A stretch of 64,000 bases of DNA from Ipomoea triloba (GCF_003576645.1 NC_044919.1:20211068-20275067), one strand, 5' to 3'. Counted from the first letter of the stretch, positions 1-12,081 are shown. Numbers and translations: made by a program. The notes: generated by a model from the sequence alone, not told the origin.

Positions 1-1873
1 CATGGAAGAAACCTCAGTTGCAACGGTACCACGTGACCAAACAGGCCATGAAGGGCATGTTGTGAAAATTCGAGGTCAGGCCTCAACCAAAACTGATCTA
101 TGCACCAAAAAGGCCCAGAGTCTTTGCTAGCATTTCTTATGATTATCAATCGTTTAATGGCTACATTGCACCTAAGCCTGGAGTAATGGGCTCAAGGTAT
201 AAATGGATGCCTAAACTCACTAATCATTTAGGACCCAAAGTTTGGGTACCTAAATCTGCTTGATTTCCTTGCAGGACACCAGGGACATATGGTTCATTGA
301 CAGTGGATGTTCGAGACATATGACGGGAAATCTTACATTGCTGGAGAACATCCATCCTATCGAAGGTCCCTTGGTGACATTTGGCGACAATGAGAAGAAA
401 GGACGCACGAAGGCTGTTGGTGAGATCCATAAGAATGAATTGGTGATCAAGGAGGTATCTTATGTTGAAGGGCTCAAGTTCAACCTCCTGAGCACAAGTC
501 AATTTTGTGACAAAGGCTACAAGGTCATCTTCACCAAAAGCAAGTGCCGGATCATTCAAGAGGAATCTCTCGAAGTCGTCTTGGAAGCAGCAAGGAAAGG
601 AAACATGTACATAGTGGATTGGAGATCTGCCAAACCATCCCTATGTATGCTAGCAAGGAGCAAAGAAGACTTATGCTGGGATTGGCACAATAAGCTTAGT
701 CATCTAAACTTCAAAACCATCAACAAGCTTACTAAGAGGAACTTGGTGGAAGGACTGCCTAAAGTAACGTTTCGAAAAGACAAGATTTGCGAGGCATGTC
801 AACGTTGCAAACAGATCAAATCCTCTTTCAAAACCAAAGCCGAGACATCGTCTACTAGACCATTAAGTCTTCTCCATATGGACTTATTTGGCCCAGTAGA
901 CCCACCCAACATGAGAGGAAGGAAGTACACTCTTGTGGTAGTAGATGACTACACAAGATTCACCTGGACCGTGTTCTTAACCAAGAAAAGCGAGACAAAA
1001 GTTGCCTTACCAAATCTTCTAAGGCAAGTTCAAGTAGAGAAGGATGTCTCGATACTCAAAATTCGGTCAGATCAAGTTGGAGAGTTCGTTAATCAAGTTA
1101 TCGAAAGCTATTGCAACGAGAACGGGATCCATCATCAGTTGTCAGCTGCTCGAACACCTCAACAAAATGGCGTTGCTGAAAGGAGGAACAGAACTCTCAA
1201 GGAAGCTGCAAGGACCATGCTTTCACAAGCCAACATACCACAAGGATTTTGGGCTGAAGCAGTCAACACAGCATGCTACACCCAAAATCGGTCCTTGATC
1301 GTGAAAGGAGCTGGAAAGACTCCGTATGAGCTGTGGAACGGAAAGAAACCGAATGTAAGCTACTTTCACACATTTGGATGCAAATGCTATGTCCACAACA
1401 ATGGAAAGACTCATCTAAGAACCTTTGACGAGAAAGTAGACGATGGAGTAGTTCTGGGATACTCATCGACAAGCAAGGCATTCAGAGTCTTCAACAAGCG
1501 GAGATTGGTGGTTGAAGAGTCCATACATGTCTCTTTTGATGATAAGGCATCAGTAGATCAACCATCAAAGCCAGTAGAAACAGCTGAAAACTCTGGAGAA
1601 ATTCAGCCAGAAACATTCGAGAGATCAAATGTACCTCTCGATGGGAAGCAACCAACAGTTCGAGACGCAGCAGAACTTCAGTTAGAATCAGATGATGAAG
1701 AGATCGCAATGAAGAATGTTCCTGACTCAGTTGATCCAATCCAGATCATAGATGAACCTCCCACATCTCAACCTACAACCGAGGAGTCAACTGAGGAGCC
1801 ACAACCCGATCTAAGATGGTTGAGAAGTCACCCCGCTGGTCAAGTAATCGGAGATATACGTGATAAAGTTTGA
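1..1873 (+). pseudogene. Copia element A: gag tail, protease, GAG-pre-integrase, integrase
   Basis: Left part of a Ty1/copia retrotransposon cut by the window edge. Bases 1-260 read as the end of gag but run into a stop and frame change near 262. The open frame 260-1873 starts at a TTG, so it is a fragment and not a true start. It shows the protease motif FIDSGCSRHMTG, an HxxxH/CxxC zinc region before the integrase, and an integrase core with acidic residues in HMDLFGP, SDQVGEF and QNGVAERR. The linker before the protease (VWVPKS) and the overall style resemble Sirevirus-type copia elements; that lineage call is inference. The frame stops at 1871-1873 just before the reverse transcriptase. 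It cannot make a full polyprotein. Confidence 0.9.
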
Positions 1874-1944
1874 ACCAGATTAGCATATAGAGAAAGCATG
1901 ATCGCTTGCTTTTTGTCTCAAATAGAGCCTAAGGTGATTGATGA

Positions 1945-3435
1945 GGCTCTAAATGATCCAGATTGGGTGCAAGCCATGCAAGAGAAACTCCATCAATTCG
2001 AAAGGAACGAAGTATGGGAACTAGTTCCGAGACCTCACCATCAGAACGTGATTGGAACAAAGTGGTTTTCATAAACAAGATGAATGAGGATGGAGTTATT
2101 GTTAGGAACAAGGCCAGACTTGTTGCTAAAGGTTACTGCCAAGAGGAAGGAATAGATTTTGATGAAACCTTCACTCCGGTGGCACGTCTCGAAGCTATTC
2201 GCATCTTTCTCGTATATGCCGCCTTCAAAGACTTCAAAGTGTATCAAATGGATGTCAAGAGCGCTTTTCTGAACGGACTTCTTGAAGAAGAGGTGTACGT
2301 TGAACAACCTCCGGGTTTCTTGAAGGACGTGGGAGCTGACAAAGTATACAAGTTGAAGAAGGCACTTTACGGCTTAAAACAAGCTCCGAGAGCTTGGTAC
2401 GATACCTTATCTTCTTTTCTACTTCAGTGTGGGTTCACCAAAGGCCTAGTGGACAAAACATTGTTTAGAATCAAGGATGGGGATCATATCCTATTGGTGC
2501 AAATCTATGTGGGTGATATCATTTTTGGAAGTACCAATCCAAACTTGTGCGAGAAGTTATCCAGTTTGATGAAAGGGAAGTTCGAGATGAGCATGATGGG
2601 AGAGCTCAATTACTTCCTTGGATTACAAGTGAGACAGCTTAAGGAAGGTATTTTCATCAACCAGGAGAAATACACCAAGGATCTGCTTAGGAAATACAAT
2701 ATAGAAGGGAAATCCTCAGTCAAAATACCTATGGGAACCTCTCTACGTATCGACGTTGATAGTGAAGGTCGAGAGGTCGATCAGACTACATATCGAGGTA
2801 TCATCGGATCTCTTCTTTATTTAACTGCAAGTAGACCAGATATATCCTTTGCAGTAGGTGTATGTGCTAGATTTCAGGCAAGTCCTAAGGAAAGTCATCT
2901 CAATGCATCTAAAAAGATCCTTAGATATCTCAAGGGTACGCAAGGTGTTGGACTTTGGTATTCGAGAGGTGGATCTTTCGAACTTGCAGGATATTCAGAT
3001 GCGAACTTTGCTGGTTGCAAAATTGATCGAAAGAGCACATCTGGGACATGTCAGTTTCTAGGTGGGAGACTTGTCTCATAGTTTAGCAAGAAACAACATT
3101 CGATAGCTACAAGCACCGCTGAGGCAGAATATGTAGCAGCCGGAAGTTGTTGTGCTCAGATTTTATGGATGAAGCAACAATTACTTGACTATGGTGTTGA
3201 GTGTAAGGAAGTTAAAATTATGCGTGACAACACAAGTGCCATAGCTATTACTCAAAATCCAGTGCTACACTCAAGGATGAAACATATTGATATCAAGTAT
3301 CATTTCATCCGAGATCACGTTGAGAAAAAGGATATAGTGTTGGAATATGTTGCAACGGAGGAGCAACTAGCAGATATTTTCACAAAGGCATTGTGTGAAA
3401 ATAGGTTTTCTCAACTAAGGTTAGAATTGGGTTGA
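1945..3435 (+). pseudogene. Copia element A: reverse transcriptase and RNase H
   Basis: Continuation of the same pol gene. The RT start (DPDWVQAMQ) lies in one frame up to about 2070, then a one-base indel moves it into the frame that reads to 3081. Visible motifs are [10 protein letters not shown] and [11 protein letters not shown]. The catalytic box reads YVGDI, with glycine (GGT, 2512-2514) where the family has the first aspartate of YVDD. A TAG at 3079-3081 interrupts just before the RNase H segment (STAEAEYVAA, DNTSAIAI, RMKHIDIKYH), which resumes in frame and ends at 3435 after ADIFTKAL. The copy is dead by frameshift, stop and active-site change. Confidence 0.92.
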
Positions 3436-3631
3436 ATGGTCAAATCTTATCTCCTTGTATTTAGTGCCATGAACTGTTTCGCATGTGAGGGGCGGTTACA
3501 TCAACTTTATGGCAGCTTTGGAGTTACACAACATTGAATGGTCATTCATGTAGCATCCCGTGACTCCAACAACACCTAAGTTCTTGCTATAAAATGGTGC
3601 TTCTTCCTCAGTTCATATCATCAACTCCTTC

Positions 3632-3997
3632 ATGGAGAAAAAGAAAGGAAAAGATGATATACCATTTTGGTATAGAGGAAAGAAATCAGTAGTTAAGTCC
3701 ATAGACTTTCAAGGAGAAAACTATCCAAAATTGATGAAGGATGGAAAGATTGCGAAGCTTCCTGATAATCCAAGCAAGTATCCTATTCTCATCCAAGGTG
3801 AATGGATCCCCAAATGCGAGGAGATCCTCAAAGGTGGGATACTGGAATCAGGAGAAGAGTCTCGTATAAGTGGACCTCCCACAGCTGCACATTCTGGAAA
3901 AGGAACTCCCTCAACCAAATGGAGAACCAAGGGAAAGGGAGAAGGAGCTAGTGAGGAGTGCAGCAGTAGAGAGGGAGAGAAGAACAAGAAGAATTAG
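3632..3997 (+). CDS. Small lysine-rich ORF downstream of copia pol, function unknown
   Basis: ATG-initiated 121-aa frame (MEKKKGKDDIPFWYRGKK...) about 200 bases after the pol gene on the same strand. It is rich in lysine, glutamate and glycine, with a basic low-complexity tail after residue 80. I see no transmembrane segment, zinc finger or known domain. Sirevirus-type copia elements can carry extra coding sequence between pol and the 3' LTR, so this may be such a remnant, or chance. I do not recognise the family. Confidence 0.35.
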   Translation: MEKKKGKDDIPFWYRGKKSVVKSIDFQGENYPKLMKDGKIAKLPDNPSKYPILIQGEWIPKCEEILKGGILESGEESRISGPPTAAHSGKGTPSTKWRTKGKGEGASEECSSREGEKNKKN

Positions 3998-4952
3998 CCA
4001 CCTCTAGTTCTGTAACTGGAATAAATAGGATTTTAGATGGCTAGTTCCTGCTTTAACGTTTGAAACCTTAAAGGCAGTCTGTTGCTTAAAAGGCACCTTT
4101 AGGGAATCAAATAATATATTGATTCATATGTAATGTATTTGGAAATCACTAAATGAACTTAAGGAAATGTTCTAAGTGATATCTTTTGAATGAATCAACC
4201 TTGTTCTCTACCGCAATCTATGTTCGAAAGGTCAATCGAGAGATACGAAAGTCAGTTTGTCCAAATACGATATGTCTCGAAGAAGGGTAGTTCGAGAGAT
4301 CACTTCGAAAGATAACAAACTGACAGTGTATATAGTTTGGAAGAATAAGGAGGGTTAGGGATCAATCACTCAGGGGGAAGATCCTTAACCATATATTCAT
4401 ACTTCTATGGAACAAACCAGATCAAGAAGACGGAGGAATAAGGAGGTTTAGGGATCAATCACTCAGGGGGAATATCCTTAAACTAGCAAGGAGTTTCTTC
4501 ACCTTCGAGAGGTGAAGTCTGAGAGTTCCAACGGACACATGTGGAAACGGCTAATTTGGAAATCAATATTAGCCACGTGGTCTTCGGTTACTGACGGTTT
4601 TTCCTATTTTTAGGGGCATTATCTTGATTAGTGGGAGCATGCTCATAAAGTTTTTTTTCTTATAACCCCACTTTCTTGAATCCCAAACCGTCCCATGCTT
4701 TATCAAAAATACCCTTACTATATAACCTTCTCATAACCGTTATAAAGGGGCATTTCTGACCTTTCATTCTTTTTAAATTAACCGGGATCACCAATCGGGT
4801 CAAGTTCTCAACCGCACCCATCTATCCGACCCATATTCACTCTCTATAAAAGCTTTAACCCGTCTTCCTTACCCGACATTAAGCAAAATTCGTTTACCCA
4901 AATTCCCAAATCCTAAACACTATACACATTCCCTCCAAAACTCCAAATTAAA
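3998..4952 (+). other. Non-coding 3' region of copia A with doubled purine tract
   Basis: No gene seen. A block with GATCAATCACTCAGGGGGAA occurs twice (about 4358-4381 and 4451-4474), each after AATAAGGAGG(G/T)TTAGG. These look like duplicated polypurine-tract modules; multiple tracts before the 3' LTR are described for Sireviruses. Short CTCGA-type motifs (TCGAGAGA, GTCTCGAAG) are scattered at 4220-4320 and 4505. A TATAAA-like site lies near 4846. Confidence 0.5.
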
Positions 4953-6290
4953 CTAAATAAGCATAATAGATTAAAAGAAGAAGAAATGTAAATAACATAA
5001 AGCATAAAGAAAATAAACTTGCATAAGGTAAATAAAACTACACTACAAAGATGAAAGAAATAAATTCTACTCTACTCTACTACTTGGTTCTACATTGTAG
5101 GAAGCTTGGTATGGAATGGTGTGTGATGGTGTTCTTTCTCCTGCAAGGAAGACCTCTATTTATACTTGTTCATGAGGAGGCAAAGCATGATGGGTATTGG
5201 TTGGCAAATTGCAAAAGTGAGGTGCCCACAACATGGTGTATAATGCACATGATTTGTGAAGGCACATGGAGTCCATGTTCTACCAGATTTGGAGTTTATG
5301 GCCCTAATCATAGCTGTAGATCTTTAAATCTTCTTTCCAATGCCGTTTGAATCATCCCATTTGGATATTTCTATAATCAGATATGACCAAAATACCGAGC
5401 AGTGGTCAGATTAGGACGAAATCTGGAACTTCGAATTCAAGGCTGCTTTTGACCATTTTTCGGTCAGAATTACAAATTTCAAGGCTGCTTTTGACCATTT
5501 TTCGGTCAGAATTACAAATTTCAAGGCTGCTTTTGACCATTTTTCGGTCAGAATTACAAATTTCAAGGCTGCTTTTGACCATTTTTCGGTCAGAATTACA
5601 AATTTCGAGGCTGCTTTTGACCATTTTTCGGTCAGAATTACAAATTTCGTATCTCCTTTTGACCATTTTTCGGTCAGAATTACAAATTTCGTATCTCTGG
5701 AAAAGTTGTAGCCCTTGAAGTCTTCTTTCTAATGGTTCAAGAATCACTTAATATGGACATTCCTAGATTGAGATATTGTTGAATTACCGAGCAGTGGGTA
5801 AATTATGCGTAAATTTCAGCTCATTATTATTTTGCTCCACTTTTGTCTTGATTTGTCCTTGTGATCAAGACCATTAAAAATACCATTCTTTTGACTCCAT
5901 TATTGGCTGATCTTCATGATGAAAATGGACCTAATCTTCTTTGCTTTTGTCTTCCACTTTAATTCATCATCATCCATCTTCTCACTTTTGTTCTTGTCCC
6001 TTCATGATTCTTTACATCTTCATGATTTTCCTGATATTTCCACAAGCAATTAAAAACATTAGGATGACTCATTAAAGATGAATATTACAAATTAAACTTA
6101 GATTTTCTCTAAATCATCCAATTAAATGCAATATGACCTAATTTTCTTTACTTTATTCCAAATAAGGTGATTGTTGCAAACATTAATCAAAGTAAAGAAA
6201 ATTAAGGTTATATTGAACACAATTTATACATTCTAGTGGACAAATAAGGTTAAATATGGAGATTAAATATGATCAAATATGCACTTATCA
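4953..6290 (-). mobile_element. Truncated LTR-like copy, inverted relative to 9149-10917
   Basis: Reverse complement of the first about 1.14 kb of the solo LTR at 9149-10917. Its right edge (GCACTTATCA at 6290) is the complement of the LTR start TGATAAGTGC. Its left edge breaks off inside the LTR near 4953, so the last roughly 630 bases are missing. The two copies are almost identical outside a 42-bp tandem expansion. A 99-aa frame present in both copies looks like chance and is not called. Confidence 0.75.
5440..5692 (+). repeat. 42-bp tandem repeat, about six copies
   Basis: A 42-base unit built around TTTTGACCATTTTTCGGTCA, itself a palindrome (TGACC...GGTCA). It repeats about six times with a few substitutions in the last copies. 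The related solo LTR at about 9750-9800 has a single unit, so this is a copy-number expansion inside one LTR copy. Confidence 0.9.
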
Positions 6291-7109
6291 AGTAACACCA
6301 TCGTCTACTGTATGCCATACATAGACCCTTTGTTATTTTGTTTATACTAAACTCGTTGGTTTATCATTGTATGAGCAAAACATCACATGCCAATATTTCA
6401 GGCTTATTGTTTTTACCATACAAGGATCTTACCAAGCTACCCACTTTCTTTCATAGTGTGGAACCAACAAAGCCCTTAGGCTGTTCCTTGACTATAAAGA
6501 AATGGTTATTCAATCCACTTGATGAACTTCCAAATCCCACACCGTGGTTGAGGCAAGTATCATCTTTATGGATTTTTATTCTCACACAAGAGAATACACA
6601 TTAAAGTAATCAAGGCACTCGCAAGTAATTTTCAATTACTGACCTGCCCTTATACTTCAATGAAATTAACCAGTTTTATCTTCCAACCCGATGATCCACC
6701 TAGGATCCAAAGGTTTTACAACCCGGAGGAAGAGCAACCAGTTCTGAAGTATGATTCTCTATGACAGAATCTACTTCACCTTACAGCCTCTTTTTGGTAC
6801 AAAACCAATTTGCACCCTTTGAACCAGCCCACCACTAATCAGGAGATTAATTCTTAGAATTTGTATTGGATTTAACTTGAAGTTAATTCTGTAATGTTCA
6901 GAATTATTCCCTTAATAGCTTGGCCGGTCACGAGAGGTGACTTTGTCCATTCACGAGAGGTAAACTTATTTTACTTCTCATGGACATCCGTAGAAAACAC
7001 AATTTCTATATCTATTCGAGGCTTTATTTTCTAACAAGCCGTGTTAGAAAACCTTATCCAATTTCTGTTGGTCCCAAGGGGATGGGGTACAAGTCTAGAG
7101 GGGGGGGGG
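6291..7109. other. Non-coding sequence; first copy of a 1.46 kb duplicated segment
   Basis: No supported gene. An 88-aa frame at 6338-6604 has no recognisable domain. Bases 5653-7109 recur almost exactly at 7111-8567. Two ACGAGAGGT motifs lie near 6930-6960. The segment ends in a G run followed by one N. Confidence 0.6.
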
Positions 7110-7110
7110 N
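7110..7110. other. Single-N contig join
   Basis: One N separates a G homopolymer on the left from a 42-bp repeat unit on the right, both hard to assemble. The sequence to the right restarts 1458 bases back. Confidence 0.9.
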
Positions 7111-8567
7111 CTGCTTTTGACCATTTTTCGGTCAGAATTACAAATTTCGTATCTCTGGAAAAGTTGTAGCCCTTGAAGTCTTCTTTCTAATGGTTCAAGA
7201 ATCACTTAATATGGACATTCCTAGATTGAGATATTGTTGAATTACCGAGCAGTGGGTAAATTATGCGTAAATTTCAGCTCATTATTATTTTGCTCCACTT
7301 TTGTCTTGATTTGTCCTTGTGATCAAGACCATTAAAAATACCATTCTTTTGACTCCATTATTGGCTGATCTTCATGATGAAAATGGACCTAATCTTCTTT
7401 GCTTTTGTCTTCCACTTTAATTCATCATCATCCATCTTCTCACTTTTGTTCTTGTCCCTTCATGATTCTTTACATCTTCATGATTTTCCTGATATTTCCA
7501 CAAGCAATTAAAAACATTAGGATGACTCATTAAAGATGAATATTACAAATTAAACTTAGATTTTCTCTAAATCATCCAATTAAATGCAATATGACCTAAT
7601 TTTCTTTACTTTATTCCAAATAAGGTGATTGTTGCAAACATTAATCAAAGTAAAGAAAATTAAGGTTATATTGAACACAATTTATACATTCTAGTGGACA
7701 AATAAGGTTAAATATGGAGATTAAATATGATCAAATATGCACTTATCAAGTAACACCATCGTCTACTGTATGCCATACATAGACCCTTTGTTATTTTGTT
7801 TATACTAAACTCGTTGGTTTATCATTGTATGAGCAAAACATCACATGCCAATATTTCAGGCTTATTGTTTTTACCATACAAGGATCTTACCAAGCTACCC
7901 ACTTTCTTTCATAGTGTGGAACCAACAAAGCCCTTAGGCTGTTCCTTGACTATAAAGAAATGGTTATTCAATCCACTTGATGAACTTCCAAATCCCACAC
8001 CGTGGTTGAGGCAAGTATCATCTTTATGGATTTTTATTCTCACACAAGAGAATACACATTAAAGTAATCAAGGCACTCGCAAGTAATTTTCAATTACTGA
8101 CCTGCCCTTATACTTCAATGAAATTAACCAGTTTTATCTTCCAACCCGATGATCCACCTAGGATCCAAAGGTTTTACAACCCGGAGGAAGAGCAACCAGT
8201 TCTGAAGTATGATTCTCTATGACAGAATCTACTTCACCTTACAGCCTCTTTTTGGTACAAAACCAATTTGCACCCTTTGAACCAGCCCACCACTAATCAG
8301 GAGATTAATTCTTAGAATTTGTATTGGATTTAACTTGAAGTTAATTCTGTAATGTTCAGAATTATTCCCTTAATAGCTTGGCCGGTCACGAGAGGTGACT
8401 TTGTCCATTCACGAGAGGTAAACTTATTTTACTTCTCATGGACATCCGTAGAAAACACAATTTCTATATCTATTCGAGGCTTTATTTTCTAACAAGCCGT
8501 GTTAGAAAACCTTATCCAATTTCTGTTGGTCCCAAGGGGATGGGGTACAAGTCTAGAGGGGGGGGGG
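7111..8567. repeat. Direct duplicate of 5653-7109, probably assembly overlap
   Basis: Offset is a constant 1458 bases with essentially no differences. The 88-aa frame at 7796-8062 is identical to 6338-6604. The left copy ends inside a G run and the right copy begins inside a tandem repeat, as expected of two overlapping contigs placed end to end. Confidence 0.85.
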
Positions 8568-8884
8568 TGAATAGACTTGTATAAGATTTTGCAAATCTTT
8601 TCAACCTCTCGTGTGTATTGAACTTAGGATGTTTAGGTTTGATACCTCACGAGGTGAAGACAAAGTTTTATGCGCAGCGGAAATGTTATCCCCTTTTAGT
8701 TAGCACGAGTTTAAGTTAGTTCGAGAAGTGCGTTTATATGCAGTGCAATCGAGAGGTTAGCGAGAGATAAAAGCAGTAAGTAAATGCAAGAGAGATTTTT
8801 AAGTGGTTCGGCCAACCCGCCTACGTCCACTCTTCTTCCAGAAACTCCCTGGAAGGATTGCACTAAAAAACTTCCCTTTTTAGT

Positions 8885-9128
8885 ACAATATCGAGCGCTT
8901 GAGCTTTGATCACGAAGCCCGCCTCAAGCCTCAGGTTTTTCGCCCCGCTTCTTGTTACTCCACCTCTCGAGCACTTGACCTTTGATCACCAAGCCCGCGT
9001 CAAGCCTCAGGATCTTCACAAGACAGCTCCCAGGTTACTCCACCTCTCCAAGGTCTTTCTCCCCGCTTCCAGCTACTCCACCTCTCGAGCACTTGACCTT
9101 TGATCACCAAGCCCGCGTCAAGCCTCAG
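8885..9128 (+). repeat. Diverged triplicate in the outer solo LTR
   Basis: Three imperfect copies of a unit containing CTCGAGCACTTGACCTTTGA and CAAGCCCGCGTCAAGCCTCA. The inner solo LTR is inserted just downstream. No coding role seen. Confidence 0.7.
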
Positions 9129-9148
9129 GTTTCTTTCACTCGGACAGC

Positions 9149-10917
9149 TGATAAGTGCATATTTGATCATATTTAATCTCCATATTTAACCTTATTTGTC
9201 CACTAGAATGTATAAATTGTGTTCAATATAACCTTAATTTTCTTTACTTTGATTAATGTTTGCAACAATCACCTTATTTGGAATAAAGTAAAGAAAATTA
9301 GGTCATATTGCATTTAATTGGATGATTTAGAGAAAATCTAAGTTTAATTTGTAATATTCATCTTTAATGAGTCATCCTAATGTTTTTAATTGCTTGTGGA
9401 AATATCAGGAAAATCATGAAGATGTAAAGAATCATGAAGGGACAAGAACAAAAGTGAGAAGATGGATGATGATGAATTAAAGTGGAAGACAAAAGCAAAG
9501 AAGATTAGGTCCATTTTCATCATGAAGATCAGCCAATAATGGAGTCAAAAGAATGGTATTTTTAATGGTCTTGATCACAAGGACAAATCAAGGCAAAAGT
9601 GGAGCAAAATAATAATGAGCTGAAATTTACGCATAATTTGCCCACTGTTCGGTAATTCAACAATATCGCAGTCTAGGAATGTCAAAATTAAGAGATTCTT
9701 GAACCATTAGAAAGAAGACTTCAAGGGCTACAACTTTTCCAGAGATACGAAATTTGTAATTCTGACCGAAAAATGGTCAAAAGCAGCCTTGAAGTCGAAG
9801 TTCCAGATTTCGTCCTAATCTGACCACTGCTCGGTATTTTGGTCATATCTGATTATAGGAATATCCAAATGGGATGATTCAAACGGCATTGGAAAGAAGA
9901 TTTAAAGATCTACAGCTATGATTAGGGCCATAAACTCCAAATCTGGTAGAACATGGACTCCATGTGCCTTCACAAGTCATGTGCATTATACACCATGTTG
10001 TGGGCACCTCACTTTTGCAATTTGCCAACCAATACCCATCATGCTTTGCCTCCTCATGAACAAGTATAAATAGAGGTCTTCCTTGCAGGAGAAAGAACAC
10101 CATCACACACCATTCCATACCAAGCTTCCTACAATGTAGAACCAAGTAGTAGAGTAGAGTAGAATTTATTTCTTTCATCTTTGTAGTGTAGTTTTATTTA
10201 CCTTATGCAAGTTTATTTTCTTTATGCTTTATGTTATTTACATTTCTTCTTCTTTTAATCTATTATGCTTATTTAGTTTAATTTGGGTTTAAGGTAGGAA
10301 TTTATTATTTATCTTGATGTTACCTTGCTTTTAATTTCATAAGGGGTAGAATTATAATTATGGATCATAAGCTTGTTCAAGAGGCTTTGTTTGTAACTTG
10401 TTAGTAATTACTAGCTATCTTTATTGGCAAGTAATTGGAGAGTATTTGCTACAACGAAAATTGTGTAAAAACTCTAGCCACCTCTTGTACAACCCAAATA
10501 TCTCGCTACGAGAGTAGGGGACGAATTGGGGGGCTTAATATATTTTGTGTACTTCAAGAGCTTGAGGTTGATATGTCACAAAAGTGGGGCAACCCTTGCT
10601 CTAATTCAAGATACGGTAGGATCTTGAATTCTTAAGTGTATGCCCTCTTGATCCATGATTATTGTTCTCCCTAATCATAAGATACTAAAGCATCTTGATA
10701 GTAATGATTCCTAGCTTTAATCTTATATTTTCTTATTGTATTTATTTCCTATTTTTAGTTTGTTAATTCATCAATTTATGTTTATGATTGTGCTTGGATT
10801 CTCGTTAGTGGGTTAATAAGCTCTAAAGTAAATAATTGCACAACTACGTGCCATAAATGCCAATCCTCAGCGGAACGACAAATCTAAACCCGTATACTTT
10901 ATTTTTGACAGCGATCA
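9149..10917 (+). mobile_element. Solo LTR (inner), TSD ACAGC
   Basis: A 1769-bp unit beginning TGATAAGTGC and ending GCGATCA, flanked by identical 5-bp duplications ACAGC (9144-9148 and 10918-10922). It interrupts the outer solo LTR, so it is the younger insertion. It is AT-rich without genes. Its first 1.1 kb is the inverted partner of 4953-6290. Family unassigned. Confidence 0.88.
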
Positions 10918-12081
10918 ACAGCTGCCAGGTTACTCCACCTCTCTTGCTTAATCCAAAGCAAGGTGTTTTTGGTTGTCACAGTTGAATGTAACAGGCTCCA
11001 ATCTGACCACAAGCTATCGTTGAATCAACTTCGATGTAGAGCAGCTTCGGTCACCTTCTAGATGTATAACAGTTTAAGCTTTGTAACTCTCTTAAACACT
11101 AAGATGTGTTTTCTCGCTGTTTTGAATATCAGGATGATATTCCAAATTTAAGTACTTGCACTTGAACGTTTTAGACGGACACTTCTTAAGAATTTCGAAC
11201 CTTTTTTTTTGTGTCTTCACATCCTTATATATGAGAGTTGAGGAATAATTCCGTTGGAGGGAAAATTATTCCGTTTGAAATTTGTTTCCCATGCTGATCA
11301 TGGGTCTTGCATATTTTCAGCATATTTTATGGAGTGGTTGTCTTGTAACTTGAACCTCTTTGTCTTGTAGTGAATATTCCATAGTTCACTTTCTTGAGTC
11401 CATGCTCCACTTTCGTCTTTTGGTAAAAGTTACTCTTTTTATATTCCCATTATTCCTTGTTTGTAGGGAATCAGACCACTTCAGCATTGGTGCACCTTTT
11501 GACCGTTTGGGGTGGAAATCTGACGTGTCATCCATTTCCGCCCATTTTGAAATATTCACGTTCGGCACCTCTTCATTATTCTATCTCCATGATATTCTTC
11601 TTTTCCAAACTTTAAGTATGCTTCCTGACCGTCATTCAGCTTTGTTGGAGAATTGTTAGTGTATCGAGACCAAGGTTGATATCTTGATTGCTTGATATCT
11701 CGTACTCAAATATCGAGAGGTCTATCTCTCGAACTCTGTTTATGTCTCGAACTAGATAGCTGTATCGAGAGGTCCTACCTCTCGAACTCTGCTTATGTCT
11801 CGAGACTTAGTTGATGTCTCGCAGACCCTTATTCCTCCAGAGTTGTCCCATGCTTTCTTCTGATCTGTCTATATGATTACAACACGAGACTTCTAAGATG
11901 TTCAAACAGGTTTACCTTAAGCTTAAATATTTTCCGAGTTGAGCTCAAGTTACCCGGTTGTATTTTCGCTCTTGGTTTACTTGTCGAACTTACAGCGTTT
12001 TGCCTATGCATCGAGACTTGGGGATTTCTACTTAACAGTTGGTATCATCAAAACCTATTACATGATGTTCCTAACAATTTC

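Larger units (their letters stand above)
8524..12076 (+). mobile_element. Solo LTR (outer), TSD ATTTC
   Basis: Begins TGTTGGTCCC and ends TTCCTAACA, with matching terminal inverted bases and identical 5-bp flanks ATTTC at 8519-8523 and 12077-12081. Without the nested insertion (9149-10917 plus one ACAGC) it is about 1.78 kb. Features include a G-rich tract followed by GTGAATAG, three diverged copies of a GAGCACTTGACCTTTGATCA-type unit, and dense TCGAGAGGT/TGTCTCGA motifs near the 3' end. TG...CA ends with a 5-bp duplication and no internal genes mark a solo LTR; it is probably copia-type, by inference. Confidence 0.85.

Noticed and set aside
5051..5350. 99-aa frame found in both inverted LTR copies
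   Set aside because: Conserved only because the LTR copies are near-identical; no domain and no element function expected in an LTR.
5383..5747. 111-113-aa frames on both strands with 14-residue repeats
   Set aside because: They are the 42-bp tandem repeat translated; unit length is divisible by three, so every frame stays open. No real protein.
6338..8062. Identical 88-aa frames (6338-6604 and 7796-8062) as a gene duplication
   Set aside because: They lie in an assembly overlap around an N, and the frame itself has no domain.
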